Positions 52,894 to 62,353 of a stretch of 63,316 nucleotides of DNA are shown piece by piece. Source of the DNA: Candidatus Tiamatella sp. (GTDB lineage Archaea; Thermoproteota; Thermoprotei_A; Sulfolobales; Acidilobaceae); assembly GCA_015522645.1 (NCBI GenBank), contig WALV01000067.1, forward strand, positions 1-63,316. The letters are read 5' to 3'. Made by a program: the position numbers and the translations under genes. The notes beneath the pieces were generated by a model, which was given only the letters and a program-made list of their open reading frames with translations, did no database searches and was not told where the DNA came from. Numbering within the stretch: position 1 is the first letter of the stretch; every line of letters starts with the position of its first letter.

Positions 52894-54642
52894 TTGCCGG
52901 TCGAAACGATAACGCATGATGTACTAATCCTCGGATCGGGAATAGCCGGCCTTAGAGCCGCAGTTGAGATAAAAAGGCAATATGGGGAAAAGGTTGATGT
53001 TGGAATAATAAGCAAGCTACAGCTAATGAGAAGTCACAGTGTCTCAGCCGAAGGTGGAACAGCGGCAGTCCTATACCCTCAGGAGGGAGACAGTTATGCT
53101 TTACACGCGTGGGATACGATAAAGGGTAGCGACTTCCTTGCAGACCAGGAAGCTGTATGGAACTTCGTTAAGCAAATGCCGGAGGAGATATTCCTCCTAG
53201 ACCACTGGGGTCTACCATGGAACAGGAGACCTGACGGTAGAATAAACCAGAGGCCTTTCGGAGGACACAGTTTCCCACGTGCAACATTCGCAGCCGATAA
53301 AACAGGTTTCTATGAAATGCAGACACTATACAACAAACTCCTCCAATACGAGGGATGGGAGAGATATGACGAATGGTTTGCAACTAACATAGCAATGGAA
53401 AACAAGGAATATAAGGGGCTCTTCGCCCTCAACCTCAGAGACGGTAAACTCTACCTCTTCAGAAGCAAGGCACTTATCATAGCCACAGGAGGAGCAGGAA
53501 GACTCTTCAACTTTACAACATACGCTCATACAGTAACAGGTGACGGTTACGCGATGGCCTTCAGGGCAGGAATGGCGTTGAAAGACAATGAGTTCTTCCA
53601 GTTCCACCCAACTGGACTTGTTCCGAATGGTATACTAATAACGGAAGGTGCGAGAGGAGAGGGTGGATACCTTCTAAACAATAAGGGAGAGAGGTTTATG
53701 AAGAAATATGCTCCAAACTACATGGAGCTAGCTCCGAGAGACGTTGTGAGCAGGTCAATGTGGACTGAAATACTCGAGGGAAGAGGATTCGTCCACGAGC
53801 AGAGTGGACTAGAATACATATTGCTGGACCTCAGGCATATAGGTGAGGACAGGTTGAACGAGAGACTGCCTGCCGTGAGAGAGATAGCCATCCGTTACAT
53901 AGGGGTAGACCCAGCCGAGGAGCCTATTCCGGTAAGGCCAGCTGCCCACTATAGCATGGGTGGTATAAATTCCAATATGTACTCCATGGCTTTGGATGCC
54001 GAGGGTAAGTGGATTAAAGGAGTATGGGTTGCCGGCGAAGCCGGCTGTATGAGTGTGCATGGAGCAAACAGGCTTGGGACAAACAGTACAGCCGAATGTT
54101 TGGTTACAGGTAAAATGTCCGGATTCTTAGCGGGTAAATATGTTCTAGAGGGAGCAAAGTTGCCTGAAATGCCGTCAGAGGATAGGATTAAGGCTGAGGA
54201 GAAGTGGATATACGATGAAATGCTGAAGAAGGAGAGCGGGGAGTCGTTGTACACTGTAAGGAACGAGCTTAGAGAGACTATGGGTAAGAACTTCTACATC
54301 TACAGGAATGAAGAGGACATGAAGAAGGGTCTCTCCAAGATACTTGAGCTGCGGAAGAGGATGGAAAACATTTACCCCTTCGATAAAAGCAGAATATACA
54401 ATACTGACTTGATTGCAGCTATAGAAACCCAGAACCTCCTCGATACAGCCTTGGTGGTTGCTAAGGGAGCTCTTGCCAGGCAGGAGAGTAGAGGAGCACA
54501 CTTCAGATTAGACTTTCCTAAGAGAGACGATGAGAACTGGCTAAAGCATACTATAGCGGTCAGGTACGGAGAGGATGATGTCCAGTTAACTTATACCCCG
54601 GTCGAGGTTACGACCTGGAAGCCTGTAGAGAGGAAGTATTGA
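52894..54642 (+). CDS. sdhA: Succinate dehydrogenase / fumarate reductase flavoprotein subunit
   Basis: The 582-residue protein has the FAD-binding [32 protein letters not shown] with the His of covalent FAD attachment region, [28 protein letters not shown], and the active-site [14 protein letters not shown] and [14 protein letters not shown]. It oxidises succinate or reduces fumarate, passing electrons to the iron-sulfur subunit. TTG start at 52894, eight bases after GGTGA. It is first in an sdhA-C-D-B operon with tight spacing. Confidence 0.94.
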   Translation: MPVETITHDVLILGSGIAGLRAAVEIKRQYGEKVDVGIISKLQLMRSHSVSAEGGTAAVLYPQEGDSYALHAWDTIKGSDFLADQEAVWNFVKQMPEEIFLLDHWGLPWNRRPDGRINQRPFGGHSFPRATFAADKTGFYEMQTLYNKLLQYEGWERYDEWFATNIAMENKEYKGLFALNLRDGKLYLFRSKALIIATGGAGRLFNFTTYAHTVTGDGYAMAFRAGMALKDNEFFQFHPTGLVPNGILITEGARGEGGYLLNNKGERFMKKYAPNYMELAPRDVVSRSMWTEILEGRGFVHEQSGLEYILLDLRHIGEDRLNERLPAVREIAIRYIGVDPAEEPIPVRPAAHYSMGGINSNMYSMALDAEGKWIKGVWVAGEAGCMSVHGANRLGTNSTAECLVTGKMSGFLAGKYVLEGAKLPEMPSEDRIKAEEKWIYDEMLKKESGESLYTVRNELRETMGKNFYIYRNEEDMKKGLSKILELRKRMENIYPFDKSRIYNTDLIAAIETQNLLDTALVVAKGALARQESRGAHFRLDFPKRDDENWLKHTIAVRYGEDDVQLTYTPVEVTTWKPVERKY

Positions 54643-54652
54643 GGTGGTATCC

Positions 54653-55114
54653 ATGAGTGGAGGTACTCTGAAGAAGAATCTTCCAGGCCTTCTTCAGGCT
54701 AGTCTAAATCCATGGCTTGTCAGAATAAAGGATCATCCTGAGAGGCTGGCTTTCATACTTCACAGAGTGACCGGTGTAATAATAATACTATATCTTATGG
54801 CACACGTGTATGTCACCAACACTCCGACGAGAGCTGGCTGGGAAGCTTGGACGCAGGTTATGGCTCAGTTCGGTAATAACATATGGAACAAGATAGGTGA
54901 ATGGATAATAGCTGGATGCGTGATATTTCACGGTTTGAACGGTATCAGGTTATTATTAGTGGAATTCTTCGGGATTGGAGTGGGTAGACCAGTACATCCG
55001 AAGCCCCCATATAGGCCAGTTAGCCTGTATGCAGGCCAGAGACTCATGCTATTAATAGTTTTCGGCCTAGCTGTAATTGGATGGGTCTGGGCAGGCCTCA
55101 TAATTTTCGGGTGA
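54653..55114 (+). CDS. sdhC: Succinate dehydrogenase membrane subunit C
   Basis: The roughly 153-residue protein has three hydrophobic helices. FILHRVTGVIIILYLMAHVYV contains the conserved HRxTG and the likely heme-b His, and VIFHGLNGIRLLLVEFFG holds the HGLNG motif that is repeated in SdhD. It anchors SdhAB and binds quinone and heme in the membrane. ATG 54653 follows GAGGTGG, which overlaps the sdhA stop; the extra residues from 54644 are dropped. Confidence 0.87.
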   Translation: MSGGTLKKNLPGLLQASLNPWLVRIKDHPERLAFILHRVTGVIIILYLMAHVYVTNTPTRAGWEAWTQVMAQFGNNIWNKIGEWIIAGCVIFHGLNGIRLLLVEFFGIGVGRPVHPKPPYRPVSLYAGQRLMLLIVFGLAVIGWVWAGLIIFG

Positions 55115-55119
55115 TCAAA

Positions 55120-55470
55120 ATGAGTAAGGCATCCAATATTCAGGTGTGGCAATATATAACTGCAATATTACTTATATTCTTCCTAGGCTTCCATCTAGCG
55201 GAGAGGATACCTCAAATAACAGGGTTGACCTATCATCAAAGCTTGGACGCTGAGAACGTTTACCATAACTACAGTAGCTACGGTTGGGCCCTCTGGTTCC
55301 TAGCTGCCATAGCCTTATTCCACGGCTTAAACGGGCTACGGGGAATATTCCTGGAATGGCGTCAGGGAAAAACGTATACATTGACTGTTAACGCTCTCTT
55401 CTGGATAGTATACCTAGCGCTTTTAGGCATTGCTACATGGACCGTGATAAGCTTACCTGCACTAGGGTGA
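55120..55470 (+). CDS. sdhD: Succinate dehydrogenase membrane subunit D
   Basis: The 116-residue protein has three helices; LLIFFLGFHLAERIP and ALFHGLNGLRGIFLEW carry candidate heme/quinone His residues that mirror sdhC. ATG 55120 follows GGGTGATC at the end of sdhC. Having both C and D small anchors makes this the classic two-anchor complex, not the SdhE/F type of Sulfolobales. Confidence 0.83.
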   Translation: MSKASNIQVWQYITAILLIFFLGFHLAERIPQITGLTYHQSLDAENVYHNYSSYGWALWFLAAIALFHGLNGLRGIFLEWRQGKTYTLTVNALFWIVYLALLGIATWTVISLPALG

Positions 55471-55483
55471 GGGGTGAAGAGGT

Positions 55484-56398
55484 ATGAGTCTAGTAGAAGG
55501 AGGAATACCAACTCCACCTGAGAAAGTTATATTCAAAATAAAGAGATTCGATCCAGAGAAACAGGAATTCTACTGGAAGGAATATGAAATAGAGACGTTC
55601 CGAGGTATGACCGTGCTTGACGCTCTCTTAAAGATTAAGGAAGAACAAGACAGCTCCCTAGCGTTCAGGTACAGTTGTAGGATGGGTGTATGCGGTAGCT
55701 GTGGAATGGTGATAAATGGAATGCCTAGATTGGCCTGCCAGACACAGGTGGGTGCAATAGCAACGGAGGGCAACCCTGTTGTTACAGTAGAACCTCTATA
55801 TAACTATCCGCCTATAAGAGACCTATTCACGGATTTCACGAGTTTCTTCGAGAAGCACAAGAGTGTCAAGCCTTACCTGATAAGGAAAGATCCCCAGGAA
55901 ACTGAAACGGGGGATGCGGAGTTCGCAATGACTCCAGAGGAATACGAGGACATATATCAGTTCTCTCTATGTATAAGTTGTGGAGTTTGCTATGCAGCCT
56001 GCCCAGTTGCAGCGATGGATCCATTATACCTTGGACCTCAAGCATTAGCATACGCGTGGAGATATGTTAGCGATGTCAGAGACGAGGGGTATGAGGAGAG
56101 GTTAAAGATAATTGACACGGAGCACGGGTGCCACCGCTGTCACTTTGCAGCATCATGTAGTGCTGTCTGCCCCAAAGTGGTTGACCCTGCGATGGCTATA
56201 CAGAAGCTAAGAAGCACGTTGTATAAGAAGAAGCTGGGTGCGTGGAAGAAGAAGACCAGTAAAAAGGTGGGGCCATACCATTACGAGGGCCCAAGCAGGG
56301 CTAAGAAGGTACCTCAATTGACAGAGGCTTTACTGCCTGGTGTTGATCTAGAAGCCAAGATAAAGGAGCCTGTCAATATAGACATAGAGCTCAAGTGA
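55484..56398 (+). CDS. sdhB: Succinate dehydrogenase iron-sulfur subunit
   Basis: The 304-residue protein contains all three clusters: [2Fe-2S] CRMGVCGSCGMVINGMPRLAC, [4Fe-4S] SCGVCYAACP, and the [3Fe-4S]-type group CHRCHFAASCSAVCP with the partner Cys in ISCGVC. The tail beyond residue 240 is Lys-rich and somewhat longer than in bacterial homologues. It wires flavin to the membrane quinone site. ATG 55484 after GAGGGGTGAAGAGGT. A T7 run ends the operon. Confidence 0.93.
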   Translation: MSLVEGGIPTPPEKVIFKIKRFDPEKQEFYWKEYEIETFRGMTVLDALLKIKEEQDSSLAFRYSCRMGVCGSCGMVINGMPRLACQTQVGAIATEGNPVVTVEPLYNYPPIRDLFTDFTSFFEKHKSVKPYLIRKDPQETETGDAEFAMTPEEYEDIYQFSLCISCGVCYAACPVAAMDPLYLGPQALAYAWRYVSDVRDEGYEERLKIIDTEHGCHRCHFAASCSAVCPKVVDPAMAIQKLRSTLYKKKLGAWKKKTSKKVGPYHYEGPSRAKKVPQLTEALLPGVDLEAKIKEPVNIDIELK

Positions 56399-56405
56399 TT
56401 TTTTT
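56399..56405 (+). terminator. T7 run ending the sdh operon
   Basis: Seven T follow the sdhB stop directly. A TATA-like string (TTATATTTATACTC, about 56407-56420) then starts the next unit. Confidence 0.5.
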
Positions 56406-56459
56406 CTTATATTTATACTCAATATTATTTTTTACCTAACCTAACCCACATTCCCATGT

Positions 56460-57227
56460 GTGGGAAACTTGGAGGGATTCATTGTCCTCGTGGGTACAGC
56501 AGGCTCGGGTAAAACGCATCTCGCTGACTCCTTTGGCAGATGGCTGGAGAGTATGGATTACAGTATTGCGAGGATAAATCTGGACCCTGCTGTTGACTGG
56601 CTCCCATATTCACCTGATATAGATGTAAGGGACTATGTGTCGGCCCAGAACGTTATGTCTGAGATGAGGCTAGGCCCTAACGGTGCATTAATAGCTAGCA
56701 TAGACATGCTGATCGGACACGTTAATGACTTGAAGAGGGATTTATCACAATATAGTGTTGATTACTACATAGTTGATACACCCGGCCAAATGGAGTTATT
56801 TGCCTACAGAACATCAGGGCCCATAGTTCTAGAGAGCTTGCTCGGCTCTAGCGAAGCAGCTACGGTGTTCTTAGTCGACCCTATATTCATTGAGAAACCC
56901 TCAAGTCTTGTTTCCGCCCTCCTACTCGCGGCTTCAAGTTACCTTAGACTACTTAAACCCCAGGTTAACATCGTGTCTAAATCCGACCTATTATTACCTG
57001 ATATAATTGAATTTCTGGAATCAGGGTCTGAGGAGGGCGGGCTCCTAGGCGAAATGGTTGTTAGGGAGGATAGGAGTGATCCACTTTTATATAGAATGGC
57101 TGAAGTCCTAGATGAAACAGGTTTCACCGGCCGTATTATCCCTGTGTCAAGTAATACTAATTACGGATTTGAAACTCTTTATTATGAGTTGCAGAAAATA
57201 TTTGCAGGCGGAGAAGAGAAGGACTAG
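56460..57227 (+). CDS. GPN-loop GTPase
   Basis: The 255-residue protein has P-loop GTAGSGKTH (about residues 13-21), ARINLDPAVDWLPY, the diagnostic Gly-Pro-Asn loop in RLGPNGALIASID, DTPGQMELFAYR (G3) and SKSDLL (G4). It matches archaeal PAB0955-type GPN GTPases, whose eukaryotic relatives assist RNA polymerase assembly. GTG start at 56460. It has its own promoter after the sdh terminator. Confidence 0.92.
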   Translation: MGNLEGFIVLVGTAGSGKTHLADSFGRWLESMDYSIARINLDPAVDWLPYSPDIDVRDYVSAQNVMSEMRLGPNGALIASIDMLIGHVNDLKRDLSQYSVDYYIVDTPGQMELFAYRTSGPIVLESLLGSSEAATVFLVDPIFIEKPSSLVSALLLAASSYLRLLKPQVNIVSKSDLLLPDIIEFLESGSEEGGLLGEMVVREDRSDPLLYRMAEVLDETGFTGRIIPVSSNTNYGFETLYYELQKIFAGGEEKD

Positions 57228-57288
57228 TATAAGGTAGGTGTATAAAAAACCCTATATTAACCAATTAATTCATTGTGGGTGTGGGATA

Positions 57289-58674
57289 ATGAATCAGAGA
57301 CCGGACCTGGAACCCTTCTTTAATCCCTCAAGTATCGCTATTGTCGGTGCATCGCCGAAGGAAGGGAGTCTTGGAAGAGCTATTCTGGATAACCTGTTAC
57401 TTAGGTATAAGGGTATAATTTACCCGATTAACCCTAAATACAAGAATGAGCTCGGCCTGACATGGTATTCAAGCATATCAGAGCTCCCTGAATCTCCCGA
57501 GTTAGTAATAATTGCTGTTAGAGCAGACTTTGTACCGCGCATATTGGAGGAAGCTGGAGAGACAGGCTGTAAAGCAGCTATTATAATAAGCGGGGGATTC
57601 GCTGAATCCGGAGAACGCGGACAGCAGCTTCAAGAAGAAGCCTACAGAATAGCCCAAAAGTACGGTATTAGAGTAGTTGGACCTAACTGCATCGGAGTAT
57701 ACAATGCGCTAACAGGAGTTGACACTTTCTTCCTCCCCCAGGAAAGGATGAGAAGGCCTCCTAGAGGTCCGATAGCCATAATAAGCCAGAGCGGTGCCTT
57801 CCTCGCTTCTATAATGGATTGGGCTGCACTGGAAGGTATCGGTATAGCTAAAGCTGTGAATTTTGGTAATAAAATGGATGTGGATGAAGTAGATATGCTG
57901 GAGTATTTCGGTTGGGATGACGATATACGTGTAATACTAATGTATATTGAAGGCTTGAAACCGGGTCGCGGGCGGGACTTTATCGAAATCGCGAAGAGAG
58001 TGACTGCTAGGAAGCCTGTAATACTGTTGAAGGGAGGTAAAACATCCCGCGGTGCTAGTGCAGCTGCAAGTCATACTGCAGCGCTCGCCGGCGATTATAA
58101 TGTGTTGAAGGGAGCATTGAAGCAAGCTAGGATATTGGAGGCCGATGAAGTTCTGGATCTGTTTGATATGGGTAAAGCGTTAGCTAACCTGAGATACTCG
58201 CGTGGAAGGAGGGTGGCCATAGTTACTAATGCAGGCGGCCCTGGAGTGATAATGGTTGACAACTTGATAAAGTATAAGTTAGAAGTACCGGAGTTGTCTA
58301 AAGAGCTTCAGGAGAGGCTCAAGTCTATGTTCCCGCCGAGAGTGGCTGTTCGTAATCCTGTTGACTTGACGGGAGACGCAAATAATGAAGCGTATGAGAA
58401 AGCTCTTACAACTATAGTTGAGAGCGGTGAGGCTGATATTATAGTTGTTATAGCTTTAATGCAGCCCCCAGTATTAACCGTGGAATTAGGGGATTTAATA
58501 GCTGATATAGCTTGGAAGCACCACGGTATACCATTCATCGTGGTTACCATGGGGTCTGAAATAGCAAAGAAACTGGAGGAAAGGGTTGAAGGTAGGGGTA
58601 TACCCGTCTACAACTTCCCTGAGAGAGCCGCGAGAGCGGTTTATGCTGTAGCACATTGCTCTAAGTGTGGGTGA
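57289..58674 (+). CDS. acdA: ADP-forming acetyl-CoA synthetase, alpha subunit
   Basis: The roughly 461-residue protein has a CoA-binding domain (FNPSSIAIVGASPKEGSLGRAI), the succinyl-CoA-synthetase-like catalytic region VGPNCIGVYNALTG and ISQSGAFLASIMDWAA, and the phosphorylated His in AAASHTAALAGDY. With the beta subunit it converts acyl-CoA, ADP and phosphate to acid, CoA and ATP, the main energy step of peptide- and sugar-fermenting archaea. ATG 57289 is chosen. A TATA string at 57240-57248 suggests its own promoter. Confidence 0.92.
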   Translation: MNQRPDLEPFFNPSSIAIVGASPKEGSLGRAILDNLLLRYKGIIYPINPKYKNELGLTWYSSISELPESPELVIIAVRADFVPRILEEAGETGCKAAIIISGGFAESGERGQQLQEEAYRIAQKYGIRVVGPNCIGVYNALTGVDTFFLPQERMRRPPRGPIAIISQSGAFLASIMDWAALEGIGIAKAVNFGNKMDVDEVDMLEYFGWDDDIRVILMYIEGLKPGRGRDFIEIAKRVTARKPVILLKGGKTSRGASAAASHTAALAGDYNVLKGALKQARILEADEVLDLFDMGKALANLRYSRGRRVAIVTNAGGPGVIMVDNLIKYKLEVPELSKELQERLKSMFPPRVAVRNPVDLTGDANNEAYEKALTTIVESGEADIIVVIALMQPPVLTVELGDLIADIAWKHHGIPFIVVTMGSEIAKKLEERVEGRGIPVYNFPERAARAVYAVAHCSKCG

Positions 58675-58679
58675 GAGAG

Positions 58680-59372
58680 ATGGATTCTACTGAAATAATA
58701 GATAAAGCGATATCGGAGGGTAGAAGCAAGCTTTTGGAAGACGAAGCCTATGATTTACTATCGCTATACGGGGTGGCTGTACCTGATCACTGTATAGCTA
58801 GAAACATTGAGGAACTGGGATCTTGTGCAAATAAAGTAAGGTACCCGCATGTCTTGAAAGTTATGAGCCCTGATATAGTGCATAAAAGTGATGTAGGCGG
58901 AGTAATAGTGGGGGTTAAGAATATTGACGAAGACATCGACGCTTATAAAAGGATAGTTGAAAGCGTCAATAAGAAGGCTCCTGGTTCGAGAGTTACTGGT
59001 GTACTAGTCCAACACATGGTTCCTCAGGGACTAGAGGTTATAGTCGGCGGGATAAGGGATAGGTTCTTTGATACCGTTGTCATGTTTGGTCTTGGAGGAA
59101 TACTAGTCGAGGTATTACGCGACGTTTCATTCCGAGTATCACCTCTAACTTATAATGACGCGATTGAAATGCTAGATGATATCCAGGCGAGGAAAGTCTT
59201 GTATGGAGTTAGGGGGATGCCTCCAAGGGACCGGAATGCTTTAGCTAAAATAATATATGGGGTTTACCAGCTAATGGACAAGCACAGAAATATAAAGGAG
59301 ATTGACCTTAACCCGGTCATGAGTTATGAACGTGGAGCATGTGTCGCGGACGCACGTGTGATAATCGGTTAG
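58680..59372 (+). CDS. acdB: ADP-forming acetyl-CoA synthetase, beta subunit
   Basis: The roughly 230-residue ATP-grasp protein contains HVLKVMSPDIVHKSDVGGVIVGV, GLEVIVGGIRDRFFDTVVMFGLGGILVEVLRDVSFR (including a swinging-loop His/Glu region) and EIDLNPVMSYERG. The length is normal for the split beta subunit. ATG 58680 lies five bases after the acdA stop, so the two genes are coupled. Confidence 0.92.
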   Translation: MDSTEIIDKAISEGRSKLLEDEAYDLLSLYGVAVPDHCIARNIEELGSCANKVRYPHVLKVMSPDIVHKSDVGGVIVGVKNIDEDIDAYKRIVESVNKKAPGSRVTGVLVQHMVPQGLEVIVGGIRDRFFDTVVMFGLGGILVEVLRDVSFRVSPLTYNDAIEMLDDIQARKVLYGVRGMPPRDRNALAKIIYGVYQLMDKHRNIKEIDLNPVMSYERGACVADARVIIG

Positions 59373-59411
59373 AGGACAGAGAAGTGAGGCGAGATAGGTA
59401 GGTCGATAGTC

Positions 59412-60290
59412 TTGCAGGAAGCAAAAAATGTTGAGGCCCAGGAGAAAGAGATAATTGACCGGATAACGGAAGTAAGGCAGAGATTGAAGGAAGTAACTGA
59501 GCACAGAAGTATTCTTATCGACGAGATTAAGGTAGAAAGGAGGAAAAGAAGAGAACTCCTTGACAGGAGGAGAGAGTTAATAGATGAACTGAAAAAGCTC
59601 AGAGAAGAAAAGAACGCCTTATTCGAGGAGTTGAATAAGCTAAAAGAGAAGAGGAACGAGCTAAGCAAAATGCTTCACGAGAAAATTGACGAGCTGAAGA
59701 AATTCAAGGAGCAATTCAAGGATGACAATATTATGAGGGTTAGCATTTCCTCTATCCAACGGAGAATACAGCAGCTCGAATGGAAGCAGCAAACACAGGT
59801 TCTATCCCCCCAAGAGGAAAACGAGATTGTGAGGAGGATCATGGATCTAGAGGAGCTGCTGGAGAAAGCTCGTGAAGCTAAGAAATTGAAGGCTCAATTC
59901 ATATCGATTAAAGCTGAATTAGCTAAGATTAGGGTTGAACTGAAGGATACGAATGCTAAACTCAGAGATATTAGGGAAAACATTGGCCGAGTCAAGGAGA
60001 GAATATCTGCTCTAAGTAGCGAGGTTGATGAATTGAATAAGCAGATCGATGTTATGACGGAAGATATCGAGGTTAAAAGTAAGAATATCGAGGAACTATC
60101 TAAGGAGAGAACAGAGCTGAAATCGCACCTAAAAATCACGAATGAACAGCTTCGTGCAATACGTATGGGTGAGGATGCGAAGAAAGTTGAAGAGTTTGTT
60201 GAGGAGAGGAAGAAGCTTATCATGGAGAAAATGAAGAAAGGAGAGAGATTAACTTTAGAGGAAATGAAGATACTTTACGGGGAGCTCTAA
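59412..60290 (+). CDS. Archaeal coiled-coil protein (COG1340 type)
   Basis: The 292-residue protein is almost entirely charged coiled coil (Glu, Lys, Arg, Leu). A conserved interruption, SSIQRRIQQLEWKQQTQVLSPQEENEIVRRIMDLE (about residues 114-148), and the C-terminal MKKGERLTLEEMKILYGEL mark the archaeal COG1340 family of unknown function. TTG start at 59412. It follows acdB by 39 nt, so it may be co-transcribed. A structural or ribosome-associated role has been guessed for the family but not shown here. Confidence 0.83.
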   Translation: MQEAKNVEAQEKEIIDRITEVRQRLKEVTEHRSILIDEIKVERRKRRELLDRRRELIDELKKLREEKNALFEELNKLKEKRNELSKMLHEKIDELKKFKEQFKDDNIMRVSISSIQRRIQQLEWKQQTQVLSPQEENEIVRRIMDLEELLEKAREAKKLKAQFISIKAELAKIRVELKDTNAKLRDIRENIGRVKERISALSSEVDELNKQIDVMTEDIEVKSKNIEELSKERTELKSHLKITNEQLRAIRMGEDAKKVEEFVEERKKLIMEKMKKGERLTLEEMKILYGEL

Positions 60291-60390
60291 AGATTACAGG
60301 ACAGTCCAAGCTTCAAACCTTTAGTTTATCCTAACATCCCACAATATTTATTCCAGCAGAAGCAATTATTAACTAACTTGAGGGGCAGGG

Positions 60391-61551
60391 ATGGACTATT
60401 CGGAACCAATTCTGGTATTAGTGATAGATGTTGATGACGATTTGGGAAACGCTGGAATACAGACTCCTATTATAGGTGAGGAGTCCGTTCTAGACGCCGT
60501 CCAGCGTTTCGCACTACAGTACCCGGAGGATAGCGATGTTAACGCTATCTATGAAGGAATCAAACTGTATAGAGAGCTCAAGGAAACTGGTAACGATGCT
60601 TACATAGCAATTTTAGCTGGAGACCCGGTGAATAGTGTTAAAGCTCATATAAGGATTCTCTCAGAGCTTGATAAAGTACTGGATACACTAGGCCTTGAGA
60701 AAGGTAAAGTTAAAGCTATTGTTGTCACGGATGGAGCTGAGGATGAGACAGTCATCCCAGTTTTATCAAACGCTGTGAGTATCATTGGTGTTAAGCGAAT
60801 AGTAGTAACTCAACACGTGGGAATCGAAACCACCTATGTAATACTTGGTAGACTTATCAAGAAAGCAATTTTCGAACCCAGATTTTCAAAGTATTTCGTT
60901 GGTGTCCCAGGACTTATACTACTTGTAGGAGCGATTTTAGCTATTGTGAACTGGTTCACATATGTTATTGAAGCCGGAGCAGTCATACTAGCGCTAGCAA
61001 TGATAGTGAGAGGATTCAGCCTAGAGCCTTACCTTGAAAAAATGGGGGAGGACATTAAAGTCTTCTTCCTCCCAGGTGGAGAACACTATCACCTGATAGT
61101 TGTGGCAAACGCTACTTTAACTCTAAACTCTATCCTATCACTATTCTTGATTTACTATAACTGGTCCATCTCTGAGGACATAGTTCATAGAATCGGTTAC
61201 ATCCTGGGATACCCATTGATTATCTTTGGTTTCGGGGTTCTCGCTTTCCAGATAGGTAGACTCATGGTTTACATGGAGCTGAACAAAAAGAAAATGTATG
61301 ACGAAACTCTTAAGATTCTCGTAACCATAACATTGATACTAGCAGGATATGTCCTAGGTAATGGGCTTAGGAGCCTTCCAGTGAACCCCAGCTCAGATCT
61401 ATTATCCACTGTTGTAATAGAATCAGGATTCTTACAGATATTGTTCGGAGGACTTGGGATCATAGCCATGTTATATGTCTATTTCAGGGTTACAGGGAAA
61501 TACGAGGCTATTTCCCAAAGTTCCGCTGAACGCTCTGAAACCACTGGATAG
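60391..61551 (+). CDS. DUF373 family membrane protein
   Basis: The 386-residue protein has a cytosolic domain (about residues 1-165) with LVLVIDVDDDLGNAG near the start and KAIVVTDGAEDETVIPVL, the DUF373 signatures. Six or so hydrophobic helices follow (about 170-375). Function unknown; it is archaea-specific. ATG 60391 after GAGGGGCAGGG. Its end overlaps the convergent cis-prenyltransferase gene by 44 nt. Confidence 0.85.
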   Translation: MDYSEPILVLVIDVDDDLGNAGIQTPIIGEESVLDAVQRFALQYPEDSDVNAIYEGIKLYRELKETGNDAYIAILAGDPVNSVKAHIRILSELDKVLDTLGLEKGKVKAIVVTDGAEDETVIPVLSNAVSIIGVKRIVVTQHVGIETTYVILGRLIKKAIFEPRFSKYFVGVPGLILLVGAILAIVNWFTYVIEAGAVILALAMIVRGFSLEPYLEKMGEDIKVFFLPGGEHYHLIVVANATLTLNSILSLFLIYYNWSISEDIVHRIGYILGYPLIIFGFGVLAFQIGRLMVYMELNKKKMYDETLKILVTITLILAGYVLGNGLRSLPVNPSSDLLSTVVIESGFLQILFGGLGIIAMLYVYFRVTGKYEAISQSSAERSETTG

Positions 61552-62257
61552 CTCTGTGCAGGTCTTCTATACTAAACGCGGGCCACGGTTTTTCGGAGAA
61601 ATATAACTCTGCGTATCTAGCGTTTACTGGGAAGAAATCGCTTAGCCTCTTCTGGCCACCAGTTCTGATGACGAGATCAATCGGTGGAAGTAGCCTATAA
61701 CTTACGGGTCTCTCTGTTCCTTTCTTATCAATATCGATCTCCCAAAGAGTACTATAGCAGAGGGCTATACTGAGAATGCCTCCACTTCTATCCCTCGTTG
61801 AGTTTTCGAGTTCTATTATCCGGGCATTAATGTTTTCAGGTAACAGTAGGAGGTTCCCAAAGAAGATAACTCGTATCTGGTTCTCTATAATATCCTCGTC
61901 CTTTGAAAGCTCCTCGACTCCTTTGATGATAAGGTCGTGAAGGGTTTCCAGTTCCTCACTGCTTCTTTTAGTACAATTGTCGAGTGACATGGCGTAGACT
62001 GATAGGTATTTCACGCCGATCCTTAATAGTTCTTTCATAATATTTCTAAGATTCTCGTAGCCTACATTATATGCTATTCTATATGATAGATTCGCGAGGC
62101 GAGAGTATCTCCTGTTTCCATCTGGGATAATGCCAACATGTAACGGGATTTTAGACGGATCCAGATTCGTGTAACTAGAGCTCTTGGATACGCCTCTTAG
62201 CTTTCGCTGTATTTTCATTGCAGACGCGGCAAGGTTCCCTGTAATACTGCTATCCAA
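61508..62257 (-). CDS. Cis-prenyltransferase (undecaprenyl/dolichyl diphosphate synthase family)
   Basis: The roughly 249-residue protein has HVGIIPDGNRRYSR (catalytic Asp), YAMSLDNCTKRS, FFGNLLLLPE, LVIRTGGQKRLSDFFPVNARYAELYF and WPAF, the family blocks in order. It builds long polyprenyl diphosphates for dolichol-type glycan carriers. The usual ALAYGGRDE motif reads ALCYSTLWE here, so the substrate site is altered. TTG 62257, seven bases after AGGGGATG, is preferred to TTG 62275. Confidence 0.85.
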   Translation of the reverse strand: MDSSITGNLAASAMKIQRKLRGVSKSSSYTNLDPSKIPLHVGIIPDGNRRYSRLANLSYRIAYNVGYENLRNIMKELLRIGVKYLSVYAMSLDNCTKRSSEELETLHDLIIKGVEELSKDEDIIENQIRVIFFGNLLLLPENINARIIELENSTRDRSGGILSIALCYSTLWEIDIDKKGTERPVSYRLLPPIDLVIRTGGQKRLSDFFPVNARYAELYFSEKPWPAFSIEDLHRAIQWFQSVQRNFGK

Positions 62258-62353
62258 TGTACATCCCCTGCTCAATTTAGCCTTGTTTGACTATTCATCT
62301 AATCAATATATTAAGATTAAACATGTCTACTGATAATTTTATGGTGGTATGTA

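Noticed and set aside
53326-54501. Several minus-strand open frames of 83-108 codons inside sdhA
   Set aside because: They mirror the codon bias of sdhA on the opposite strand and have no start signals or family features.
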